A DNA stretch of 64,000 nt from Halobacillus fulvus (GCA_004078665.1 SCFO01000009.1:1-64000), one strand, 5' to 3'. Positions 17,956 through 27,106 are shown, counted from the first letter of the stretch. Program-made: numbers and translations. Notes: generated by a model not told the origin, from the sequence alone.

Positions 17956-18309
17956 TTAATAATAGTAAGGATACGGACCGTAATAAGGACTGTAGTATGG
18001 ATAAGGAGGTGCAATAAACGGTAGCAAAGCAAGGGAAGCTAAACCGGCGAGTGGAAAAAAGCCTGGACGGAATCGCCTGAAACCAAAAGGTCGATAAAAT
18101 CCGAACTGACGCTGATCTGAAGGCCCTGTGTTGACATCTTCACTGATGAGCATCTTGACCTGATCTCTTGTTACGTCAGTAATGATTCCATCCGTTGTGG
18201 TACCGTCACTGTGCGTAAGCCTTACATAATAATATTTATGTTGCTTGCAATGATCATACGTCGGCTTCATCATCTGACCTTGAGCATACATATTTCTTTC
18301 ATTCGACAT
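17956..18309 (-). CDS. Hypothetical protein with Tyr/Pro-rich tail
   Basis: 117 residues from the ATG at 18309 (GAGGAG upstream); an earlier in-frame ATG lacks good spacing. Residues 25-65 resemble a small beta domain (YYYVRLTHSDGTTTDGIITD). A hydrophobic patch (FFPLAGLASLALLPFIAP) is followed by a tail of PYY repeats. Such tails occur in spore coat and surface proteins of Bacillus. Function is not known. Confidence 0.75.
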   Translation of the reverse strand: MSNERNMYAQGQMMKPTYDHCKQHKYYYVRLTHSDGTTTDGIITDVTRDQVKMLISEDVNTGPSDQRQFGFYRPFGFRRFRPGFFPLAGLASLALLPFIAPPYPYYSPYYGPYPYYY

Positions 18310-18502
18310 CGTAACCAACTCCTCACCACCCATGATATTCACGTAATCGCCCACTTGTGACGACTTCCAGTGTAAAAAAAGAATGGGGGGTTACCGCTTT
18401 TCATTTCGCATGACGTTCGATTTGGGTAACGTAGGCTCTCATATCCTTTCTATAGAAATTTTAGTACACTGGAAGAAGAATGGAAACGAGAGGAGAATAG
18501 AT

Positions 18503-19435
18503 ATGAAAAAACGAGAATCACTCGATTTAGGCTATGGTATTCAACTTATTGACGGGTATGATTTAGGGTTTCCAGGACGAACGGGTACATATGTGATCGA
18601 CGGGGAACACCCGACATTGGTGGAAACAGGTCCAAGCTCTTCAGTTCCTTACGTATTGAAAGGCTTGAATGAGCTCTCGATTTCGCCCGATCAAATCGAA
18701 TATATCATTTTGACTCATATTCATTTGGATCATGCGGGAGGAGCGGGGTTGCTCGTGCAGGAGTGTCCGAATGCAACGGTCCTAGTTCATGAGAAAGGCA
18801 AAAGGCATCTCGTGAATCCTTCACGGCTTGAAGCGGGAGCCCGTGCTGTTTACGGAGAAAAGTTCGATGAACTCTTTCATCCGATTGTTCCGATTCCAGA
18901 GGAACGCCTGCAGATCGTCAAAGAAGGGGGAACGCTCGATATTGCTCAAAATCGGACGCTCACATTTCTCGACACGCCAGGTCATGCCAAACACCACATC
19001 GGCATTTTTGATTCTTATAGTCAGGGGCTGTTTATAGGGGATACCGCAGGAATTCGCTACCATCAGACGCAAGATTACGGACTCACATTTTATTTACCAA
19101 CCACTTCTCCGAATCAGTTCGACCCTGAGGCGATGCACCAGTCCATTGACCGTTTTAGAGGCTTGAATCCAAAGCGCTTGTACTTCGGGCATTTCGGTAT
19201 GTCAGAAAACCCGACGCACGCACTGGACGAGGTCGACTCCTGGCTTGATGTATTTGTGCAAGAAGCAGAAAAAAGCACCGATATGGAAGAGATGCAAAAG
19301 CGGCTACTCACCCGAATTTCAGCTTTTCTCAATGAACACAATGTTCCCGAGCACCATCCTGTCTACAGCCTACTAAAACTCGACCTCCAAGTATGCACCA
19401 TGGGCCTAGCCGACTATTTGAAGAAAAGGCGCTAA
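18503..19435 (+). CDS. MBL-fold metallo-hydrolase
   Basis: 310 residues from the ATG at 18503 (AGAGGAG upstream); 40 codons of open frame before it lack a site. Metal motif LTHIHLDHAGG near residue 75, then TPGHAKHHIG and FIGDTAG, and a final FGHFGMS supplying metal ligands. It resembles the Bacillus metallo-beta-lactamase-like hydrolases (YobT/glyoxalase II-like). Substrate unknown. No terminator is evident. Confidence 0.88.
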   Translation: MKKRESLDLGYGIQLIDGYDLGFPGRTGTYVIDGEHPTLVETGPSSSVPYVLKGLNELSISPDQIEYIILTHIHLDHAGGAGLLVQECPNATVLVHEKGKRHLVNPSRLEAGARAVYGEKFDELFHPIVPIPEERLQIVKEGGTLDIAQNRTLTFLDTPGHAKHHIGIFDSYSQGLFIGDTAGIRYHQTQDYGLTFYLPTTSPNQFDPEAMHQSIDRFRGLNPKRLYFGHFGMSENPTHALDEVDSWLDVFVQEAEKSTDMEEMQKRLLTRISAFLNEHNVPEHHPVYSLLKLDLQVCTMGLADYLKKRR

Positions 19436-19554
19436 TTTTCTACTTAATAAGCTGTTCAAATAAATGGAGGTCAAGAGAAGTGGCTTCATAAGGGTGGGTT
19501 TCTATTGCCAAGGTGACTTCTTTCCCTTTCTGTTTTATATATATTGCCTGGTAC

Positions 19555-19732
19555 TTTGTTTTCGTTAATTTATTTAAGGAGGGAGGGGTGGGAAATGGCG
19601 AGACTCCTATGGGGAGGAAAGGGCAGGCTGAGATCCCGCAGGAGCCTTGCTCCGAGGAAGCTCAGCGCCCGCCCATGGAAAGCGAGCTATTTCCCGCCAC
19701 TCCAAACTATGATTGGCAACGAAAACTTTTGT
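19555..19732 (+). repeat. Hairpin repeat copy 4
   Basis: Core 19580-19703 runs from GGAGGGGTGGGAAATGGCG to TATTTCCCGCCACTCC. The outer GTTTCCGTT/AACGGAAAC words are worn (TTTTCGTTAA, AACGAAAACTTTT). Two short frames through it are artefacts. The 390-base gap 19436-19825 holds nothing else I can support. Confidence 0.85.
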
Positions 19733-19825
19733 GTACTGGAGGGTGAGTAGATTAAGTAGAAAAGTGAAACATTAGCAGGGCTTCACCCGTATAAGATAGA
19801 GACAAACACAGAGGGAGAGGAAGAC

Positions 19826-21538
19826 ATGATTGGAATCTTAACCGCAACTGTCCTATCGTTTATTCTTTATTTCATCATAGCGGCAGTTGTCTACTCACAA
19901 AACCGGATGAGGCGAAAGACAATCCTTACCTTCACTTTATGGGGATTCGTGTTTGGAGCCATCCTCGTTGCCATTATCGTCTATATTTTCATGCCGACAT
20001 TAACCATCCCGAACCTGCTCGTTATGAACGCAGGTGTCGCGGTCATATTCGTTCCGCTCATTTACGCAGGGGCTAAAATTCCTGTGAAGATGCAGAAAGG
20101 GAAGATTTCAGCGGTCACCGGTATCGCCGTTGTCGTAGCCTTAGCTATCATTGGAGTTTTTGTGTACAGCATCATTGCTCTCGGTCAGAGCTACGACTCT
20201 ATTGTGAAGTCGGAGGAAGAGGAAGCGCGACCTCTGAATGAAGACAATACGCCGATATCCGTGGCACCGGACTCCGCTCGAAATAAAGTTCAAAAAGCGA
20301 TGAGCGTCGTGCCGAATACACAATTTTACGATCTAGGAAAATTGCAGGCACAACAGGTCGATGGAGAGATTGTCTATGTGGCACCTGTTGAGTTCGCGAG
20401 CTTTTGGAGATACTTCAGAGGACAAGAAACAGAAGGATTCTTCACGATTCCAGCGACGAACGTGAATGCTCAGCCGGAATTTGTTCAGAGCAAAATGAGA
20501 TATACGAACTCCAGTTATTTTCATCACAATGTTCAGCGTGCCGTGTACGGCAAGCATCCGGATTATATCCAAAGCGGAGCAGCCCAAATCGAAGTGGATG
20601 ATGAGGGCAAACCATGGTATGTCCAGACCATTTATAAACCACTCTTTTTCTCCAACCGTCCGAATTTGGACAGCATCAAGGTGGCGGTCGTCGACCCTGT
20701 GAATGGTACGGTCGATACGTATGATTCCCAAGATGCGCCGGAGTTTATCGATGGCTCTGTCAGTTCGGAACTTGCTTCGACGCAAAATGAATACTTTGGT
20801 AAATATATTCATGGCTGGTTGAACTCGATTTTTGGAAAACGCGACGTTAAGATTCCAAATGATACAGGTACAGAAAGCAGCGTAACGCCTATCTTTAATG
20901 ATGACGGCGAAATGTTTTACTTTACCGACATGGCGTCTCCGAAAGAAAATATCGATTCAGCGCTTGGGTACACACTAATCCATGCCCGGACTGGTGAACT
21001 GACGTATTACAATGGGCAGCAGAACAATGGAATCATGGATAGTAAAGGCGCCATTCAAATCGTCAATAAGCAATACCCTGAAAAGAACTGGACAGGGTCG
21101 ATGCCGGTCCTTTACAACGTCGACGGTCACCCGACTTGGATTGTCAACGTCCTGGATCCGAATGGATTGTTTAAGGAATACGCTTATATTAAGGCTGGAG
21201 ATTCTGACTTTGCTGTCTTTGGTGAAACAGCGAATCAGACGCTGAGTGCGTATCGCTTACAGCTCGCGCAGGATCCAAGTACCGTTCAAGGAAGTGAAGG
21301 AGCGGACTTGACTGAAATCAATGGAACCGTCAATCGCGTACTCGTCACGTCGACAGACTCTAGACAGTCTGTACAGTTCCTATTGCAAGGGGAAACAACG
21401 ATTTATACTGTCAATACGAGCAAACAGCCACTCGCCATTTTCCTTAGAGAAGGGGATGAAGTCAACCTTCAGGCACGAGTACGGGGGAGTGAGACGGCGA
21501 TCGTAGAAGAGATGGAGATTCAAGGAATTACGAATTAA
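19826..21538 (+). CDS. Membrane protein with large extracytoplasmic domain
   Basis: 570 residues. Four hydrophobic segments lie in the first 125 residues (about 3-25, 34-56, 65-82 and 96-118), then a 440-residue polar domain rich in Tyr, Asn and Asp. In that domain, repeated W-x-x-N/Y-containing segments (YFGKYIHGWLNSIFGKR, LGYTLIHARTGELTYYNGQ) resemble PepSY-like or Bacillus 'CvpA-associated' ectodomains. I do not recognise it firmly. GGGAGAGG lies upstream, and a terminator follows. Confidence 0.8.
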   Translation: MIGILTATVLSFILYFIIAAVVYSQNRMRRKTILTFTLWGFVFGAILVAIIVYIFMPTLTIPNLLVMNAGVAVIFVPLIYAGAKIPVKMQKGKISAVTGIAVVVALAIIGVFVYSIIALGQSYDSIVKSEEEEARPLNEDNTPISVAPDSARNKVQKAMSVVPNTQFYDLGKLQAQQVDGEIVYVAPVEFASFWRYFRGQETEGFFTIPATNVNAQPEFVQSKMRYTNSSYFHHNVQRAVYGKHPDYIQSGAAQIEVDDEGKPWYVQTIYKPLFFSNRPNLDSIKVAVVDPVNGTVDTYDSQDAPEFIDGSVSSELASTQNEYFGKYIHGWLNSIFGKRDVKIPNDTGTESSVTPIFNDDGEMFYFTDMASPKENIDSALGYTLIHARTGELTYYNGQQNNGIMDSKGAIQIVNKQYPEKNWTGSMPVLYNVDGHPTWIVNVLDPNGLFKEYAYIKAGDSDFAVFGETANQTLSAYRLQLAQDPSTVQGSEGADLTEINGTVNRVLVTSTDSRQSVQFLLQGETTIYTVNTSKQPLAIFLREGDEVNLQARVRGSETAIVEEMEIQGITN

Positions 21539-21543
21539 TCCGG

Positions 21544-21581
21544 AGCGGCGGGCTTTTGTCCGCCGCTTCTGTATCTTTTTT
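21544..21581 (+). terminator. Terminator
   Basis: AGCGGCGG / CCGCCGCT stem followed by a T-rich tract. Confidence 0.8.
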
Positions 21582-21703
21582 CATAAAGTTTTCAAAATAA
21601 AGAGGATAGGGTACAGGGTTATAAGTCATCGGACTTTTAATAAAATTTTAAAAACAGTATAGTGGTATTTGCGACGCTTGAATATATAAGGAGGACTGAA
21701 CCT

Positions 21704-22924
21704 GTGATCATTGCGATCATCATCTTACTATTTGTTTCCTTCTTCTTCTCAGGAAGTGAAACAGCTTTAACCGCAACAAATAAAATGAGGCTCCAAACGA
21801 AAGCCAAAAATAACGACAAAAAAGCCGAAAAGCTATTGAATCTTGTATCTAAACCAAGCGAATTTATCACGACGATTCTGATCGGGAATAATATCGCGAA
21901 TATTCTATTGCCGACCCTTGTGACGACGCTTGCGATTCAGTATGAATTCAGTGTCGGCTTGGCTTCTGCTCTTCTGACGGTTACGATCATTATTTTTTCT
22001 GAGGTGATTCCAAAATCTGTCGCGGCTACATTCCCGGATCGGATTTCCTTGATTGTTTCCCCAGTCATTCGCTTCTTTGTGTTCGTGTTTAAGCCGATTA
22101 CGATCGTCTTAAACTGGATGACAGACCGCATTACGAAGGCTTTGGCCAAAAATCAACCGAACGAAGTCTCTGTCTCTAAAGAAGAATTAAGGACGATGGT
22201 GGATATTGCTGGATCGGAAGGAACGTTCAACCCTCAGGAATCTCACCGGATCAAAGGGGTTCTCGACTTTTACAACTTAAATGTTAAAGATGCACTCAAG
22301 ACCCCGAGAGTAGAGGTCATTGCGCTGCCTCTTACGGCAACGTTCGATGAGGTGCGTGAAGTAGTCGTTCAGAATCCTTTTACGAGATACCCGGTGTATG
22401 ATGAGGATATCGACAATATTGTGGGAGTTTTCCACTCGAAATACCTGCTTTCCTGGTCTGCGGAAGAAGAAAAATCTCTGGAAGACTTCAGCTATAGCGA
22501 CCCTCTGATCGTCTATGAATTTCACCCGATTGAATATGTATTCCGCAAAATGACAAAAGAAAAGAAGCATATGGCGATTGTGCTGGATGAGTACGGAGGA
22601 ACAGAAGGGATTCTGACGCATGAAGACATCATCGAAGCGATGATCGGACTAGAAATCGAGGACGAGATGGACGAAGCGAATGATACGATTGTAGAGAAAC
22701 TCAATGATACAGAAATTATTTGTGACGGAAAGATCACATTGAGACGTTTGAATTCGATTTTCCACACAGAAATTCCTGAAGAGGAAGATGTGCTTGCCGG
22801 CTATCTGCTAAAAGAGTTCAACGATTTTCCAGATGAAGGTCAAGTGATTGAGTGGAATAATTTGACATTCGAAGTTCTTGAAATCGAAGGACGTACGATT
22901 CGAAAAGTTCATATAGTAAAATAA
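21704..22924 (+). CDS. CNNM/HlyC-CorC family transporter (MpfA-like)
   Basis: 406 residues from the GTG at 21704, with AAGGAGGA 8 bases upstream. A DUF21 membrane domain (about 1-170, with SGSETALTA at 16-24) is followed by a CBS pair (about 190-320; VVQNPFTRYPVY, VLDEYGGTEGILTHEDI) and a CorC_HlyC domain (about 335-406). Members such as MpfA and YhdP are linked to magnesium efflux. It has a terminator directly after. Confidence 0.9.
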   Translation: MIIAIIILLFVSFFFSGSETALTATNKMRLQTKAKNNDKKAEKLLNLVSKPSEFITTILIGNNIANILLPTLVTTLAIQYEFSVGLASALLTVTIIIFSEVIPKSVAATFPDRISLIVSPVIRFFVFVFKPITIVLNWMTDRITKALAKNQPNEVSVSKEELRTMVDIAGSEGTFNPQESHRIKGVLDFYNLNVKDALKTPRVEVIALPLTATFDEVREVVVQNPFTRYPVYDEDIDNIVGVFHSKYLLSWSAEEEKSLEDFSYSDPLIVYEFHPIEYVFRKMTKEKKHMAIVLDEYGGTEGILTHEDIIEAMIGLEIEDEMDEANDTIVEKLNDTEIICDGKITLRRLNSIFHTEIPEEEDVLAGYLLKEFNDFPDEGQVIEWNNLTFEVLEIEGRTIRKVHIVK

Positions 22925-22927
22925 TAA

Positions 22928-22954
22928 AGTCTGGCTTCGGCTAGGCTTTTTTTA
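22928..22954 (+). terminator. Terminator
   Basis: AGTCTGGC-TTCG-GCTAGGCT with G-T pairs and a UUCG tetraloop, then T7. Confidence 0.85.
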
Positions 22955-23173
22955 TTACTAAATTGCTATATGTTTTGGGGGAATCATATGAATTCATCTA
23001 TATGTTATTCAAATATTATTACATCATAATATCGTTCGCTGGTGCATAATCATTGGTTAATTTTTATAAAAGGAATGTTCAGTAGCGTTTGTGGGGAGGA
23101 ATAAAGGGAATAAGCCATAAGAAAAAGCAGGAAGCTTTGACAAAAGAATAAATGGAATAGGATGGTGATGATC

Positions 23174-23854
23174 GTGGGAATTCTTGATAAATTATTTGGT
23201 CGGTCTAAATCGAAGGAAGAACCCTCAGACAACTCTTCGAATGATTCTTCTGCTTCTGTAACCAAAGTTGCAATCATCTACTATAGTTCCACTGGTACCA
23301 ACTATCAACTGGCCAAATGGGCAGAAGAAGGAGCGAGAGAGGCAGGGGCAGAAGTGAAGGTGATGAAAGTCGCAGAGCTTGCACCTGAATCGGCCATTGC
23401 TTCAAACCCCGCCTGGAAAGAACATATTGAAGCTACCCAGCACGTACCAGAAGCCACTCTCGATGACTTGGAGTGGGCGGACGGTATTATTTTTAGTGCC
23501 CCTTCAAGATTCGGGAATGTACCTGGACAGATGAAACAATTCCTCGATTCGACAGGTGGTCTATGGTTTAATGGAAAGCTTGTCAATAAAGTTGTCAGTG
23601 CCATGTCTTCTGCAAGCAATTCGCACGGGGGCCAGGAAAAAACGATTCTTTCGTTATACACGACAATGTTTCATTGGGGAGCGGTCATCGCTTCTCCAGG
23701 TTACACAGATCCCGTTACCTTCGAATCGGGTGGGAATCCATACGGGACAAGTGTGACCGTCGATGACGACGGGAACATGAAAGAAGAGGTAGAGCAAGCG
23801 GTGAAACATCAGGCGAAACGTACAGTTCAGATTGCAGACACAATAAATAAGTAA
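23174..23854 (+). CDS. WrbA-like NAD(P)H:quinone oxidoreductase (flavodoxin fold)
   Basis: About 226 residues from a GTG at 23174; an ATG at 23162 is also possible. The core from residue 35 has flavodoxin FMN loop SSTGTNYQLA, then SAPSRFGNVPGQMKQFLD and SSASNSHGGQEKT, the WrbA signature. Unusually, the core is preceded by about 30 residues: a short amphipathic stretch MGILDKLFGRSK and a Ser/Asn/Asp linker. This could tether the enzyme to a membrane or partner. Two-electron quinone reduction with NAD(P)H is the family role. It is followed by a terminator-like dyad. Confidence 0.88.
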   Translation: MGILDKLFGRSKSKEEPSDNSSNDSSASVTKVAIIYYSSTGTNYQLAKWAEEGAREAGAEVKVMKVAELAPESAIASNPAWKEHIEATQHVPEATLDDLEWADGIIFSAPSRFGNVPGQMKQFLDSTGGLWFNGKLVNKVVSAMSSASNSHGGQEKTILSLYTTMFHWGAVIASPGYTDPVTFESGGNPYGTSVTVDDDGNMKEEVEQAVKHQAKRTVQIADTINK

Positions 23855-23886
23855 AAGGTCAGGACTCGATTTACTGACCTTATTTG
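23855..23886 (+). terminator. Terminator
   Basis: AAGGTCAG / CTGACCTT stem with TATTTG tail. Confidence 0.7.
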
Positions 23887-23985
23887 AGTACTGTTCCATG
23901 GATTGGAAAGAGTTTGGATTGCTGAAAATAAAGAAAGTTATGATAAACTATACATGATTACATGATCAATAGAGGAGGAAAAAAG

Positions 23986-24369
23986 ATGTCAAACTCAACT
24001 TTTGTGACAGCAATCAATTGTATGGATGGGCGCGTTCAGCTGCCGGTCATTCACTGGATGCAGGAAAAATACGATGCTCCCTATGTGGACATGATTACCG
24101 AAGCAGGTCCGAACAAAGTGATTCTAGAAGGAACAGACCAGCAGATCGAGACCATTAAATCAAAGCTTAAAGTTTCAGAAGATGCCCATGGCTCTGAAGT
24201 ACTGGCTATTGTCGGTCACCACGGATGTGCAGGAAACCCGCTTCCAAAAGAAGAAAAGTATGAAAAAATTAAAGAATCTGTAAAACTGATCAACACATGG
24301 GATTTCTCCTTCAAAATCATTGGCTTGTATGTCAATGAAGACTGGGAAGTGGAAGTTGTAACAGAATAG
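23986..24369 (+). CDS. Short beta-carbonic-anhydrase-like protein
   Basis: 127 residues from the ATG at 23986 behind GAGGAGG. It has C-x-D-x-R (INCMDGRVQ near 11-17) and H-x-x-C (VGHHGCAGNP near 76-83), the zinc ligands and the Asp-Arg dyad of beta-carbonic anhydrases, within a protein far shorter than the usual 190-220. The N- and C-terminal dimerisation arms are missing. Either a minimal carbonic anhydrase or a related zinc protein. The next gene follows 65 bases later. Confidence 0.75.
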   Translation: MSNSTFVTAINCMDGRVQLPVIHWMQEKYDAPYVDMITEAGPNKVILEGTDQQIETIKSKLKVSEDAHGSEVLAIVGHHGCAGNPLPKEEKYEKIKESVKLINTWDFSFKIIGLYVNEDWEVEVVTE

Positions 24370-24434
24370 AGGAGTTTCCGTTCTTCATCTCGAATATATG
24401 GACTTAGATATGTTCTGGATAGAGGAGTGGCGGT

Positions 24435-24653
24435 ATGAAACAGACAAGCTGGTTCGACTGGTTAGAGGAACGTGATCCGATTTATGTGGAATTACAAAAA
24501 CTCATCGACGAATCGACTATTTATATCGCTCCTTTTACGATACGAAAAAACGCCCATGGTTTATATGAGATTGAAAGCCATGACACGTTTGATTGTTGTG
24601 GTTCTATTGAAAAATGTTACCGATACTTAAGTGAATACAGTGCAAAAGTGTGA
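24435..24653 (+). CDS. Small hypothetical protein
   Basis: 72 residues, soluble, with GAGGAGTGGCGG before the ATG. Notable are SWFDWLEERDPIYVEL and the doublet FDCCGS near residue 55. It may be co-transcribed with the carbonic-anhydrase-like gene; a terminator directly follows. Family not recognised. Confidence 0.75.
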   Translation: MKQTSWFDWLEERDPIYVELQKLIDESTIYIAPFTIRKNAHGLYEIESHDTFDCCGSIEKCYRYLSEYSAKV

Positions 24654-24654
24654 G

Positions 24655-24677
24655 AGCGCCTATTTAGGCGCTTTTTT
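24655..24677 (+). terminator. Terminator
   Basis: AGCGCC-TATTTA-GGCGCT then T6. Confidence 0.85.
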
Positions 24678-24756
24678 ATATGGCGTGTACAGTTGAGCTC
24701 ACTCCTCTTTTTCTGTACAATGAGACAATAATTCTATGATAGAAAAGGTGTTCGAT

Positions 24757-25875
24757 GTGAAGAAATATATCGTGGTGGGTGCAGGGATTCTTGGTGCGTC
24801 TACGGCTTATCATTTAGTGAAACAGGGAGCGGATGTGACCATCGTCGATCGCAAGGATGTCGGGCAAGCGACAGATGCGGCGGCAGGTATCGTCTGTCCT
24901 TGGCTCGCCCAGCGTAGGAATCAGCGGTGGTACCGTCTAGTCAGAGGTGGCGCAAGGTATTATCCTGAATTGATCCGTCAGCTTGAAGAAGACGGTGAGA
25001 CGAATACAGGCTACCGCAAAGTAGGAGCAATCAGTCTTCAAAGAGATGAAGAAAAGCTTGAGAAAACGATCGAGCGGGCGAAAAAAAGAAGGGAAGACGG
25101 GGCGCCGGAAATCGGCGAAATCACTCGGCTTTCTCCTGAGCAGACGAAAGAATTTTTCCCGCCGATCTCCGATGGATACCTCGCCATTCATGTCAGTGGA
25201 GGAGCGCGTGTCAACGGACGGGAACTACGAGACGCGCTTCTTCGTGCAGCGAAAAGTAACGGGGCTAATTTTGTCAAAGGAAGTGCAGAACTGACGTTTG
25301 AAGACAAAATAGTCACTGGCGTGCAAGCGAATGGTGAAAGGCTTGAAGGAGAAGTCATTGTAGCTGGGGGAGCCTGGTCTAGAGAGCTGCTCGAACCACT
25401 AGGCGTTGAGTTTTTAGTGACCCCACAAAAGGCACAGATTGTCCACTTGGAAGTGCCTGGTGTGGAAACGGGGGATTGGCCGGTCATTATGCCTCCGAAC
25501 AATCAGTATCTACTTGCTTTTGATGGGGGACGAGTCGTGATCGGTGCTACGCACGAACGTGAAGCCGGTTTCGACCCACGCTCCACAGCTGGCGGTCTCC
25601 ATTATATTTTCGATAAAGCGTTGGAAGTCGCCCCTGGCTTATATGACAGTACGCTGGTCGAAACGAGAGTCGGATTCCGTCCGTTTACGCCGGGTTCCTT
25701 ACCTGTGTTTGGTGCGGTGCCTGAAACAAAAGGCCTTTATGTGGCGAATGGTTTGGGCGCTTCCGGGTTAACTTCCGGCCCTTATGTAGGAGCGGAGCTT
25801 GCTCGGCTTGTGTTGGGACAGGAGACAGAATTGGATCCGAATGACTATGATGTGGCAGAAGCGATTCAGGAATAA
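24757..25875 (+). CDS. FAD-dependent amino acid oxidoreductase, DadA/GlyOx type
   Basis: 372 residues from the GTG at 24757 (AAAGGTG upstream). FAD motif VVGAGILGASTAYHL at 6-20 and the Glu/Asp-type strand end VTIVDRKDVG. Later, VGFRPFTPGSLPVFG and the C-terminal YVANGLGASGLTSGP are the D-amino-acid oxidase/DadA signatures. It oxidises an amino acid or sarcosine-like substrate; which one cannot be told. Monocistronic with a strong terminator. Confidence 0.88.
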   Translation: MKKYIVVGAGILGASTAYHLVKQGADVTIVDRKDVGQATDAAAGIVCPWLAQRRNQRWYRLVRGGARYYPELIRQLEEDGETNTGYRKVGAISLQRDEEKLEKTIERAKKRREDGAPEIGEITRLSPEQTKEFFPPISDGYLAIHVSGGARVNGRELRDALLRAAKSNGANFVKGSAELTFEDKIVTGVQANGERLEGEVIVAGGAWSRELLEPLGVEFLVTPQKAQIVHLEVPGVETGDWPVIMPPNNQYLLAFDGGRVVIGATHEREAGFDPRSTAGGLHYIFDKALEVAPGLYDSTLVETRVGFRPFTPGSLPVFGAVPETKGLYVANGLGASGLTSGPYVGAELARLVLGQETELDPNDYDVAEAIQE

Positions 25876-25876
25876 C

Positions 25877-25911
25877 AAAGACACTCCAGTTCACGCTGGA
25901 GTGTCTTTTGA
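25877..25911. terminator. Terminator shared by convergent genes
   Basis: AAAGACACTCCAG / CTGGAGTGTCTTT. The stop codon (25891) of the minus-strand sigma-like ORF lies in its loop, and that ORF runs into one arm. Confidence 0.9.
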
Positions 25912-26154
25912 TTGTATGACTTTTAAACATAACTGGGTGAGTGTTGCAGATATGTGTTTTTTACCTTCAAATAAATCCTTTTTGTTCCATACCGTTTGGA
26001 AGACTTCTTTAATAATTTCTTCTGTTTGATCAAGGTTCGTCGTTGTTCTGTTTATGATAGAGCAGAGGTGAAGTATGTATTGATCATATAGCTGTTGAAG
26101 TGCCTCTTTATCGTGTCTCCCTATTCTTTCGATCAAAAGTCGATCATTGTTCAT
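25891..26154 (-). CDS. Sigma-70 region-2-only protein
   Basis: 87 residues from the ATG at 26154 (GGGAG upstream). LLIERIGRHDKEALQQLYDQY followed by LDQTEEIIKEVFQTVWNKKDLF matches ECF sigma region 2 (core RNA polymerase and -10 binding), yet the protein ends before region 4. The C-terminus reads into the terminator hairpin. Either a truncated ECF factor or a deliberate one-domain protein that could bind RNA polymerase without promoter recognition. Confidence 0.65.
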   Translation of the reverse strand: MNNDRLLIERIGRHDKEALQQLYDQYILHLCSIINRTTTNLDQTEEIIKEVFQTVWNKKDLFEGKKHISATLTQLCLKVIQSKDTPA

Positions 26155-26277
26155 TTCTTTCTCCCTGTTTTCGACATATTTCTCTATCCCCTTATCTTCT
26201 CGAATTCGAAACGCTTTCTTGGAAAATTTTTTCAAAATGATGCCGGTTGTGTCGTGATTAAATGGCTAAAATAAAAA

Positions 26278-26304
26278 GAAGAGCCCGGTGATGTGGGACT
26301 CTTC
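26278..26304 (-). terminator. Terminator of the VOC gene
   Basis: On the minus strand AAGAGTCCC / GGGCTCTT with one mismatch, followed by CTTTTTATTTT. Confidence 0.75.
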
Positions 26305-26315
26305 ATGCGGTGAGA

Positions 26316-26732
26316 TTATTGATTTGGGTAATCACAGTATTCGATAATCGTACCTTCTGTATCAGCTGGATTTAAGTAAATTAGCCGGCGCCCATGTTTA
26401 TTGGTTCTCCGTGACCATTCAAGCGTGCGGATTCCTTCTTGTTCTAGTTCCTTCAAAGCTTTATCTAAATCGTCGACTCGATAGGCGATGTGGTGAACGC
26501 CCTTTCCTTTTTGTTTAATGAAGCGTGCAATCGGTGAAGTCGTGTTATTGGTTGGCATCAATAACTCTGTACGGTCTCCGTCTAGATCGATGACCGCAAT
26601 TTCACTTTCGACACCCTCCGCTTCACTTCGGTAGCGATCGACTAATTTTCCTCCAAGGACTTTTGTATGAAATTCGATGCTGTCTTCTATATTCCGAACG
26701 GCTATCCCAATGTGGTCTAGTTTCTTTTTCAT
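26316..26732 (-). CDS. VOC-family protein, methylmalonyl-CoA epimerase-like
   Basis: 138 residues from the ATG at 26732 (MKKKLDHIG). Metal ligands of the vicinal oxygen chelate fold are at LDHIGIAV (His), VHHIAYRV (His) and GTIIEYCDY (Glu). The pattern with ELLMP in the first half is like methylmalonyl-CoA epimerase or a lactoylglutathione-like dioxygenase. No mutase or carboxylase gene is nearby, so the substrate is open. Confidence 0.85.
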   Translation of the reverse strand: MKKKLDHIGIAVRNIEDSIEFHTKVLGGKLVDRYRSEAEGVESEIAVIDLDGDRTELLMPTNNTTSPIARFIKQKGKGVHHIAYRVDDLDKALKELEQEGIRTLEWSRRTNKHGRRLIYLNPADTEGTIIEYCDYPNQ

Positions 26733-26844
26733 CCTTATCATTCCTCTCTGTGCTAAAGGATATCAGCCTTTTTTGTAACATTCTAGTCAGAGGTACAAGT
26801 TTTTATATGGAAGGTACATACCCTGTACATCAGGGGGTGAAAAT

Positions 26845-27054
26845 ATGTCCGATTTTAACTCGAGTTGGAGAGTGGGGGCTGTGTTCTGGTCTCTGCTTTT
26901 TGTTCCACTTGCGCTTGCAGTGGTAGCGGTTGCGGCTTTATTTGCAGGAGTCGTTTATGCTGTAACGGTATTACTCGTCGTTCTTGTATTTGCGGTCGTT
27001 TACACGCTTCTGTACGTGCTTGTCGTGCTCAGACTTTTACGCTCGCTGAGATAG
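26845..27054 (+). CDS. Small hydrophobic membrane protein
   Basis: 69 residues, almost all from one long Val/Ala/Leu stretch (about 11-62) that could span the membrane twice, ending LRLLRSLR. CAGGGGGTG lies 7 bases before the ATG and a terminator follows the stop, both supporting a true gene. Function not known. Confidence 0.65.
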   Translation: MSDFNSSWRVGAVFWSLLFVPLALAVVAVAALFAGVVYAVTVLLVVLVFAVVYTLLYVLVVLRLLRSLR

Positions 27055-27071
27055 GTAAGAGTGCAAAAAAG

Positions 27072-27099
27072 AAACCCGGACCGTGTTGGTCCGGGTTTT
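27072..27099. terminator. Bidirectional terminator
   Basis: AAACCCGGACC / GGTCCGGGTTT with T runs on both strands. Confidence 0.9.
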
Positions 27100-27106
27100 C
27101 TGTAAA

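Noticed and set aside
19513-19746. Overlapping short ORFs across repeat copy 4
   Set aside because: Same repeat-derived peptide in two frames; not conserved as protein.
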